A stretch of 64,000 bases of DNA from Phascolarctobacterium sp. GTDB lineage: Bacteria > Bacillota > Negativicutes > Acidaminococcales > Acidaminococcaceae. The notes under the pieces were generated by a model. The model did not search any database, was not told the DNA's origin, and worked only from the letters and a program-made list of their open reading frames with translations. Below, piece after piece: positions 54,250 through 61,005 of this stretch (position 1 is its first letter; each line of letters begins with the position of its first letter). The stretch is taken from positions 372,001-436,000 of the forward strand of contig QAMT01000002.1 in the NCBI GenBank assembly GCA_003150755.1, read 5' to 3'. A program made the translations under genes and the position numbers.

Positions 54250-55890
54250 TTATTTACCAGTAAGTGCTAATGGCTTATTGGTAGCAAGATAATATTCTTT
54301 ATCTACAAGTATTTTTTCGTATTCAACAGCACTGCCGTCAAATTCGTCTATTACCTGTTTTTCCTCGTCAGTCATATCTTTGTAATGCTTTTTTCCATAG
54401 CAGGGCGGGAGCCAGGCTTTCCGCTGGCTGCCGAAAATATTAAATTTCTTTAATAGTTCAGCATTTTTGAAGGTAAGGTGTACCGTGCCTTTTTTGTAAT
54501 ATGTGAGAATAAAATACTTACTATCAATGTTTTTAGTCTGACCATCTTTTTGTGCCAGTTCCAGCACTCTTTCAATGCTTAAATATGGTGCTATTCTACC
54601 GTCATTAAGATAATCCATTACCTTTTCAATGTCGTTTAAAGTTTTAACGGCAGTATAATTTGCAACGTCAATTTCATTCTTCCAGCTGTGTATGGTTCTC
54701 ATGGGAATAATGACCTTTTTGTTTATCATATGGGCAATATTGGTACGCCAGCCGTTGTAATAATGGATATTCTTCGTACATTCAGGATACCAGCTGTACT
54801 TGTCGCTTAATTCATCAAAAAGTGCAAGTATGGTATCTTCAACGGCTGCCGTCATCTGCGACTGCAATTCTTTTTGCACTGCTTCTATGTTGTGCAGATT
54901 AAAATCATAATCCGATAATTCAAGTAATTTTTCCGCATAAATTTGGCGTAAATTACTTGTGAGCTGCTTTTTAAATTCTTCGTTATCGCCAAGGGCATAC
55001 CAGTATTTATAACGCAGCTTTTTTAAATACTGATTAACCATATTAGCAGCACGTCCGCAGTCCCAGTCTTTACCGTCAAAGCGGATTTCAAAAATGGGGT
55101 GTACTAACAGTTTGTCTTTTTCTGTATCAAGACGGTTCATCAGGTACGGCTGCAAGCGGCAGTATTCATTTATCAGTTTAATACCGGCTTTGGCTTCCAT
55201 GTTAAACTGATAAACCATGCGTTTTAAAAGTTCATAAAAAGTAATTTCCTTATCGGCGCTAAACTCGCTGATACTTTGTTCCGGTGCTTTTTCAAGGCTG
55301 TCCAGGATAAGGCTGACCGGTTCGTGCGCCGGAATATCTACATAAATCAGCGCGACTTCAACGTTTGTTACTCTTTCGGCATTTAAAAATTCGCCTTCAA
55401 AATATTTTATTTTTGCGTCAAGTTCCTTTAGCTTTTGTACCAGTTCCTTGCGGCTGTTGCTGTAAGGGTTCTTCAGCGTTTCAGCATTGAGCAGGCAAAC
55501 AACCTACCCGCCGTTCTTCATTAGCTCCAATGCTTTTAGAAGGTGCTTATCTCCTTCGGAAAAAGGCGGATTCATCATAACTAGGTCATATTTTTTATAG
55601 GTTTCAAAATTAAGAAAATCATCATAAATAAGACGTTTGCCTGCGCCTTTTAAAAGGGCTTGCAAGTTTTTGTCCTGCTCGATGCAGTCAATTTCAACAT
55701 CACTGCCGCTTTTTTGGGTAATATCACTATACCCCAAATAATACATTTTATCTTTCAGCGCATTAACCAGGTCGCCTTTACCGGCAGACGGTTCGAGTAC
55801 AAAATGTACGCGCTTCAAATCAACCATATTAAGCATTTCAGTTGCCAGATGTTCCGGCGTTGGGTAAAAATCTGCATTGTTATATAACAT
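54250..55890 (-). pseudogene. DUF4942-type DNA methyltransferase interrupted by an in-frame TAG
   Basis: 546 codons. The N-terminal part (55890-55504) is a class I methyltransferase with FVLEPSAGKGDLV and the amino-MTase motif MMNPPF. After MKNGG comes TAG (55504-55506), then VVCLLNAETLKNPYS in the same frame, where Gln is expected (CAG to TAG). The rest (DUF4942 region, to 54250) is intact and includes FEIRFDGKDWDCGRAANMV and a late WLPPCYGKKHY. These proteins belong to plasmid/ICE modules and may modify element DNA. Confidence 0.78.
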
Positions 55891-55937
55891 TTCTATCTTT
55901 CCTTCCGCTAAATTACCGGGGCTTTATGCCCCGGCTC

Positions 55938-56156
55938 TTATTTAAAAACTGCTGCCGGTATATAATCCGTAAGGCAGGTATCATCTGCTTTCAGTTCCGT
56001 TAAGTGTAAATCAAAGGCATTTGCAGGGCTGACATTCTTAAAAATGATTGCTTCCGCTTCATCTTCACTTGCCGCTTTTACCACGCCTGCCGTCATTGCT
56101 ACGGTTGTACCGCTTCTCCAGTGTTCGTGTTTTACCGTAAAATACCATATTTTCAT
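55938..56156 (-). CDS. Small hypothetical element protein
   Basis: 72 aa starting MKIWYFTVKHEHWRSGTTV, with a plausible ribosome site and co-directional with the methyltransferase. An alpha/beta mini-domain with ASEDEAEAIIFKNV resembles small accessory proteins on integrative elements; no function is recognised. Confidence 0.55.
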   Translation of the reverse strand: MKIWYFTVKHEHWRSGTTVAMTAGVVKAASEDEAEAIIFKNVSPANAFDLHLTELKADDTCLTDYIPAAVFK

Positions 56157-56283
56157 AGTATCAACCTCGTGTTATATATTTATGGACAACGCCCGCCGGA
56201 GCAGGCGTTGTTTGGGGTTATTCAAAGGTTATTTTAAGTATTTCAGCGTCTTGTCCGCTGCATAGAAGGAATTAAACACGGCT

Positions 56284-56385
56284 TTACGCTGTGCCGTTTC
56301 TTTTTTCTTCAGCGACTTTTTCAGAAACAAAATCGGAAATTTCCATTGCCGCTATCATCACTACTAATAAAGCAAGTACAATCAT
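56284..56385 (-). CDS. 33-aa single-helix membrane peptide
   Basis: The ATG at 56385 has GGAGG (56394-56398) at good spacing, giving a 33-aa peptide. One hydrophobic helix (residues 1-15) is followed by a charged tail, SEKVAEEKRNG. A longer frame to 56475 lacks a ribosome site. Function unknown. Confidence 0.5.
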   Translation of the reverse strand: MIVLALLVVMIAAMEISDFVSEKVAEEKRNGTA

Positions 56386-56584
56386 TTTTAAAACCTCCGG
56401 TAATTTATTTGCGAAAAAAGCAATAAACTTGACTGTGCTAAATTTGTGCTGTATAATCAATTTGTATGTGGGCACTGATACCTTTTATCACCTTTGGGTA
56501 TCAGTGCTTTTTCCTTGCCTTTTTACAGGCTCTACCAAACGATTAAGCACTTGCCTAACTTCACCGCCCTTTCTTTCATAGCTT

Positions 56585-56868
56585 GTTTTTTGCCGCTTTT
56601 CGCACGTCTTTATAAGCGGTGCAGCCTGCGCAGGCAAGGACGGCTCAATGCCGCTTTGTAATATCCTTACCGGAGCAAAAGGCAAACCGCTAAAATAAAG
56701 CGAAGAAAAGCGGCAGAAACAATTAAAATAAAAATGCCTCTGTCTGCACGCTGCGCAGGAGCTATCGCAGCGTTGCAATATAAAAGCATTTTTACCAAGC
56801 CCTGCTATCGGCGCAGGTTAGAATGATTACCTTATTCTCCCGCGTCCGGACAGGAGCGGTACAGAAAG
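56585..56868. repeat. Structured non-coding repeat, copy B
   Basis: The same skeleton as copy A. The stem is CCGCTTTTC (56593-56601) with GAAAAGCGG (56705-56713). The internal hairpin ACGCTGCG/CGCAGCGT (56748-56755 with 56766-56773) uses different bases from copy A but keeps pairing. GTAATATCCTTA and GGTTAGAATGATTACC are nearly identical to A. It is followed by a 16-bp terminator hairpin on the plus strand. Confidence 0.6.
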
Positions 56869-56912
56869 AAATAGCAATTAGTTTGATGAAACTAATTGCT
56901 ATTTTGTTATTT
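56869..56912 (+). terminator. Terminator of repeat B
   Basis: A 16-bp stem (56869-56884 with 56889-56904) with a 4-nt GATG loop and a T-rich tail, TTTTGTTATTT. Confidence 0.7.
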
Positions 56913-57049
56913 CCGCTCTTTTCATAAGGCTAACCCTTGATTTTTGATATTTTTTTAGTGTATGCTTAAATTAACAAAATGCAGAAACTAATTGGCATGG
57001 TGAATTTATAAGTAAATAACAAAAGGCTTTATAAAAGTGGTGAAAAATT

Positions 57050-57229
57050 TTGAAAGCAGAAAAGACGATTAAGTGTCCTTTGGTTAATAGAATGGTTGAC
57101 AGGGGTTTTTGTTTTGAAACAGCAGTGGCTTCTGAAGGACTTATGATTGACCATTTTGGGCCCAAGGAATTAGCTTATAATGATGAGTTGGTAAAGAAAT
57201 GCTTGACCTGCCCTAATCATCCGGATTAA
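57050..57229 (+). CDS. Small Cys-containing protein (59 aa)
   Basis: A TTG start at 57050 with GTGGTG about 7 nt upstream, ending at TAA 57229. The protein has KCPLVNRMV, GFCFE and a terminal KCLTCPNHPD, so four Cys that could bind a metal. This and the next membrane gene are the only plus-strand genes of the element remnant. No known family is recognised. Confidence 0.45.
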   Translation: MKAEKTIKCPLVNRMVDRGFCFETAVASEGLMIDHFGPKELAYNDELVKKCLTCPNHPD

Positions 57230-57250
57230 CTATAACCAGAGGTTTTTATT

Positions 57251-57523
57251 ATGCTTGCTAAACTAATACGCATTGTTGGTTATATAGGTTACGGCTTATT
57301 TTTTGCGCTGTTCGGTGGTTATCCACTGGCGGCAATTATTTACCTTATACTTACGTGGTTTTTGCAGCCTATCGGCTTTAATATTACAAGCAACGATATT
57401 ATAAGCAGCATTTTCGGGCTTATTATATTGCTGGTGTGTATGGCTTTTACTGGGCTTATCGGCGTGGGCTTCGGCATTTTCTTTACGGCTTGGTTGAACA
57501 AACTGTTCAGCGGCGGGAAGTAA
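57251..57523 (+). CDS. Small multi-helix membrane protein (90 aa)
   Basis: 90 aa, almost entirely hydrophobic, with about three TM helices (residues 8-38, 50-66 and 68-84) and a basic end (NKLFSGGK). It starts 21 nt after the small Cys-containing protein and is probably co-transcribed. Function unknown. Confidence 0.6.
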   Translation: MLAKLIRIVGYIGYGLFFALFGGYPLAAIIYLILTWFLQPIGFNITSNDIISSIFGLIILLVCMAFTGLIGVGFGIFFTAWLNKLFSGGK

Positions 57524-57689
57524 TTGTAATTTCAAAAATTAAATCTTTGTTGATTACACAAATAACGACGAAAACCGCCCGGTATAATGTGTGCAAAAGC
57601 AACTTCTTTTGCTACTTATGCCTATAATAAAAGCAGGAAATATCAGCTTATTTTAATCAAAATACCCTGCTACCTTATACGGTGCAAAA

Positions 57690-57728
57690 AAGCCTTATCG
57701 GTTCAAATTGACCGACAAGGCTTTTTTT
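57690..57728. terminator. Bidirectional terminator
   Basis: AAGCCTT and TCGGT (57690-57702) pair with ACCGA and AAGGCTT (57711-57723), with T7 on the plus side and an A-run on the other. It lies between the convergent small membrane gene and the 101-aa gene. Confidence 0.85.
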
Positions 57729-57734
57729 ATGCTG

Positions 57735-58040
57735 TTATATAAAATATCGTTCTGCTCCTTTTTGTGTCAGCCGTTTTAACCTGCTGGCATTGACAAGATA
57801 AAACTGGCAAGGCCGTTTTAATTGGTAAAAATAATAAAGTGCAGTATCTTTGATATTTATTTCTCCCTGTTTTACCCTAGTCATATTCACAAGCTGTGTT
57901 CCGGTTTCCCGCAGCATCCATAAAAAAGTGTCGTCCGGTGCTTCCAGAATGCTTGTCTTATCTACTTCAAAATCCTGTTTATATGCCTTTAAAAATTTAT
58001 CTACTTTTGCCTGCATTCCCATAAATCTTTCCTGCCACAT
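57735..58040 (-). CDS. Hypothetical element protein (101 aa)
   Basis: 101 aa with a GGGGAT ribosome-site region. It has a helical N-terminus (QAKVDKFLKAYKQDFEV), a central DDTFLWMLRETGTQLV and a basic C-terminus (LKRLTQKGAERYF). It looks like an accessory protein of conjugative elements; no function is assigned. Confidence 0.6.
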   Translation of the reverse strand: MWQERFMGMQAKVDKFLKAYKQDFEVDKTSILEAPDDTFLWMLRETGTQLVNMTRVKQGEINIKDTALYYFYQLKRPCQFYLVNASRLKRLTQKGAERYFI

Positions 58041-58065
58041 AATCCGTATCCCCTTTGTTTTAAAG

Positions 58066-58101
58066 GTGTACAGCCTTAAAAAAGGCTGTACACTTCTTTT
58101 T
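58066..58101. terminator. Terminator between two element genes
   Basis: A perfect 12-bp stem GTGTACAGCCTT (58066-58077) with AAGGCTGTACAC (58082-58093). A long T-run follows on the plus strand and a shorter one on the minus strand. Confidence 0.7.
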
Positions 58102-58497
58102 TTAATAATCGCCTGGTATAAAAGTCATACGCGGTTCCTGCACCTTAAATTTGATTATCGGAGCAAAATTTTCGGCAATTTTTATAAGTTTCATCAGCTT
58201 TGCAATTTCTTCATCTGTAAAGCCAAGGGTTTCATCTTCATCAGCTTTGGCGAGGATAACATTACCGCATAAGCAGTCGCTTGTCCGTATGCTGTACCAT
58301 GAATTACTGAGTAAAAACACATCATCAAAAATTCAAAAGGACGTTATAGCCCATTTTTTCATTGATAATGCTTTCTCCGCTATATCAATGCACCGGCAAT
58401 CATTGCCAATCCACTTATACATAGTTTCAAGGTCAAGTTTCTTGTCCCGTTCTTAAACTTCGCTTTTGCTATTGTTTGGGAATAATACATACTTCAT
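58102..58497 (-). pseudogene. DUF3846-like element gene with two in-frame stops
   Basis: From the ATG at 58497 (GGAG upstream) the frame reads MKYVLFPNNSKSEV, then TAA (58453-58455). It continues ERDKKLDLETMYKWIGND to TSF, then TGA (58333-58335), then IFDDVFLLSNSWYS and on to FIPGDY. The C-terminal pattern (NVILAKADEDE, then TDEEIAKLM) resembles DUF3846 proteins of mobile elements. Both stops can arise by single C-to-T changes (CAA and CGA). The gene is presumably dead. Confidence 0.6.
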
Positions 58498-58604
58498 ACT
58501 ACAACACTCCATTCTTTAAAATTAGGCTATAATGCCAAGCCCGTTGGCGCAGGCGTTTATGCCGTGGGTTCGGAAATATGAAAGCCCTTGCACGTACCAC
58601 GATT

Positions 58605-58915
58605 GTTTTTAACCGCTTTTGACAGCATTTTAAAAGCAGCACGCCTGCAAAGGCAATGAACGGCATGAGCCGCAGCTTTTATCCTTTTCGCCCTGCAAGA
58701 AGTCAGCTATTAGAATCGAAGCCAAGAAAAGCGCAAAAAATATATAATAAAAATACCGCTCACAGGGCGGCATCCGAAGCACTATACACAGCACCGGCTA
58801 TTGTGCTGCGTATAGATAAAAAAGCAGTTTGACAAGCTACGCTCATCGCGCTGTGCAAAATGTTATCCTTTTCCCTGCGGATTTAGGTATTACAGGGATG
58901 TTCTTTACTGACTTA
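58605..58915. repeat. Structured non-coding repeat, copy C (most diverged)
   Basis: The closing stem is CGCTTTT (58614-58620) with AAAAGCG (58727-58733). The second hairpin, CTATACaCAGCAC (58782-58794) with GTGCTGcGTATAG (58803-58815), has 12 of 13 pairs. GCATTTTAAAAGCAGC and CGCCTGCAAAGGCAA are shared with copy A. No terminator hairpin follows, so this copy may be degenerate. It fills most of the 660-bp gap before cca. Confidence 0.5.
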
Positions 58916-59164
58916 TTCGTATCTACTTTTAAAAATAAAAATCTTAAAAACATTTTCTTATCCACTTTTCTTAACTGCTACAAACCCACCCCCAATCATG
59001 TAAAAATGTGCAATTTTGTTCTTTAAAGCGCTGTAAAAATGTGTTATTATTGCCTTATAAAAGCCGTAAAAAGCGGCAAAGCGCCGATACAGGCGCAAAT
59101 AGAAGCGCCGCTTGGTTTCGGTTTAACAAACATAAAAATTTTAATCCTGTCAGGAAATTACGCT

Positions 59165-60658
59165 ATGAAATACCCAATCCCGCAATATGCAATTACAATT
59201 TTAAATATTCTGGCCCAGGCCGGTTACGAGGCTTACCTGGCTGGCGGCGCTGTGCGCGATTTGCTTTTGGGCCGCCCGCCCGGCGATTTTGACGTTACCA
59301 CAAGCGCCCTGCCGGAAGAAACTGCCGCTGTTTGCCATGCGCACGGCATTAAAACGGTGGATAACCTGGGGCAGAACTTTGGCTGCATTGTTGCCACTCC
59401 CGAAGGCCACAAGGTTGAGATAACCACCTTCCGCGGCGAAAGTTACGGCAGCGATGCGCACAAGCCGGAAAAAGTGTGGTTCAGCAAGTCGCTGCGCGAT
59501 GATTTGTGCCGCCGCGATTTTACCGTTAACGCCATGGTGATGGATAAGGACGGCAACATTTACGATTATCACCATGGGCAGGAGGATTTGCAGGCTAAAA
59601 TTTTGCGCACGGTTGGCGATGCCGGGGCGCGCTACCGCGAGGACGCCCTGCGTATGCTGCGCGCCTGCCGTTTTGTGGGGCAGCTTGGCTTTACCTATGT
59701 ACAGGATAACGGCCTGCTGCCGCCTTTTGGCGAGGAAGGCACGCCCTACTACCTGCCGCATAATTTCAGCTTTCCGGTTGAACACTGCGCCGGGCTTTCG
59801 CTGGAGCGCGTGCGCACGGAGCTTGATAAACTTTTAGTAACGGAGCACGCCGGTCACGGGCTGATGCTGCTTATGGCAACCAGCCTGACTGACGCGCACT
59901 GCCGCGTTAAAGATAACGGCAGCTACACAGAAATAGCCATTTTGCCGGAGCTGCGCCACCTGGCGGGCTTGCCGCAAAACAGGCGCTTTCACTGCTACAA
60001 TGCGTGGGAGCACACACTGGCCGCCGTCGATAACAGCCCGCGCGATTTGACTATCCGCTGGACCATGCTGCTGCACGACCTCGGCAAAGGTATGCCGGGC
60101 ATCCGCGGCACGCATCCGGACGGCTCGCCCAGCGACCACGGCCACGAAGCGTTAAGCGCCGTCATGGCGGATGAACTGCTGACGCGCCTGCGTTACCCTG
60201 CCGCCTTCCGTAAGCGCGTGGTTTGGCTGGTATCGCGCCACATGCGCTTTGCCCCGATGATGTTTACCAAAGAACGCACGCTGATGCGCTGGGTACGTGC
60301 CGAAGCGGCAAGCGGCGAGTTCCGCACCGAAGCGGATTTGACGGAAGCCTTTACGCAGCTAAAAGAAGTGTTTTTGGCGGATATGGGCGCAACCCACGCG
60401 GGCAAGAACCCGCAGCTGATGGGCGAAGGGCGCGAGCTGGCGGACGCCGTTATTGAACTTGCGCGCACCAAAATGCCGGTGCATACTTCGGACCTGGCTG
60501 TTAGCGGCGCGGATTTGCACGGACTTGTGCCGCAGGAAGAAACGGGCGCATGCTTAAAATACCTACTGACGCGCGTGCAAAACGGCAATCTGCCCAACAC
60601 CCGCGACGGGCTTTTAGCCGCGCTGAAACACAAACTTGACAAAGCCACCCGCGCATAA
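59165..60658 (+). CDS. cca: CCA tRNA nucleotidyltransferase
   Basis: 497 aa from ATG 59165 (CAGGAAA upstream); an in-frame extension to 59039 is unlikely. It adds or repairs the 3' CCA of tRNAs. The class II nucleotidyltransferase signature is LAGGAVRDLLLGRPPGDFDVTTSA, followed by RRDFTVNAM and ERVRTELDKLL. A C-terminal HD domain (LLHDLGKG, DHGHEA) follows, as in the long form of the enzyme. GC-rich like the core genes. The next feature is a tRNA gene. Confidence 0.94.
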   Translation: MKYPIPQYAITILNILAQAGYEAYLAGGAVRDLLLGRPPGDFDVTTSALPEETAAVCHAHGIKTVDNLGQNFGCIVATPEGHKVEITTFRGESYGSDAHKPEKVWFSKSLRDDLCRRDFTVNAMVMDKDGNIYDYHHGQEDLQAKILRTVGDAGARYREDALRMLRACRFVGQLGFTYVQDNGLLPPFGEEGTPYYLPHNFSFPVEHCAGLSLERVRTELDKLLVTEHAGHGLMLLMATSLTDAHCRVKDNGSYTEIAILPELRHLAGLPQNRRFHCYNAWEHTLAAVDNSPRDLTIRWTMLLHDLGKGMPGIRGTHPDGSPSDHGHEALSAVMADELLTRLRYPAAFRKRVVWLVSRHMRFAPMMFTKERTLMRWVRAEAASGEFRTEADLTEAFTQLKEVFLADMGATHAGKNPQLMGEGRELADAVIELARTKMPVHTSDLAVSGADLHGLVPQEETGACLKYLLTRVQNGNLPNTRDGLLAALKHKLDKATRA

Positions 60659-60672
60659 AATGGGCGCGCCTA

Positions 60673-60701
60673 TTGTACGCCCCGGCGCAAAGTGCTATAC
60701 T
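60673..60701 (+). promoter_or_regulatory. Promoter of tRNA-Ala
   Basis: TTGTAC (60673-60678), 17 bp and TATACT (60696-60701), ending 11 nt before the mature tRNA. Confidence 0.65.
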
Positions 60702-60712
60702 TATATTTACAG

Positions 60713-60788
60713 GGGGACGTAGCTCAGTTGGGAGAGCGTACGGTTCGCATCCGTAAGGCCGAGGGTTCAAGCCCCTTCGTCTCCACCA
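60713..60788 (+). tRNA. tRNA-Ala (anticodon CGC)
   Basis: A 76-nt cloverleaf with encoded CCA. The acceptor stem GGGGACG/CGTCTCC contains the G3-U70 pair that identifies tRNA-Ala. The anticodon arm is TACGG-TTCGCAT-CCGTA, anticodon CGC, reading GCG. The T-arm is GAGGG-TTCAAGC-CCCTT. It lies next to accessory genes, a common integration spot. Confidence 0.95.
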
Positions 60789-60795
60789 AAACGTA

Positions 60796-60848
60796 AAAAA
60801 TCCACTGAAACTATCGTGTGATAGGATTTCAGTGGATTTATTTTTTTG
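60796..60848 (+). terminator. Terminator of tRNA-Ala
   Basis: AAATCCACTGAAA (60798-60810) pairs with TTTCAGTGGATTT (60827-60839), with an inner CTATC/GATAG stem and a T7 tail. Confidence 0.88.
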
Positions 60849-61005
60849 TTTTTTATGTTTTTTAGCTTTTTTGCGTTTTTATATTTTATTTTTGCCTTAC
60901 GGCGATGTTTTCAGCCGCTGATGTTTTTAATCGCTGTCGAGTTCGGCAAATTTGGCGGCCATAAAACATAATTTTTTGCAGCCAAGAATATCACTAAATT
61001 AAAAT

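Noticed and set aside
33218..55506. Reassignment of TAG to Gln, because two genes have TAG where CAG is expected
   Set aside because: Other genes end normally at TAG (potB at 5600, the PLP enzyme at 39763, the TIR gene at 29529), and TAA and TGA interrupt the DUF3846-like gene in the same way. Ordinary nonsense mutation is simpler.
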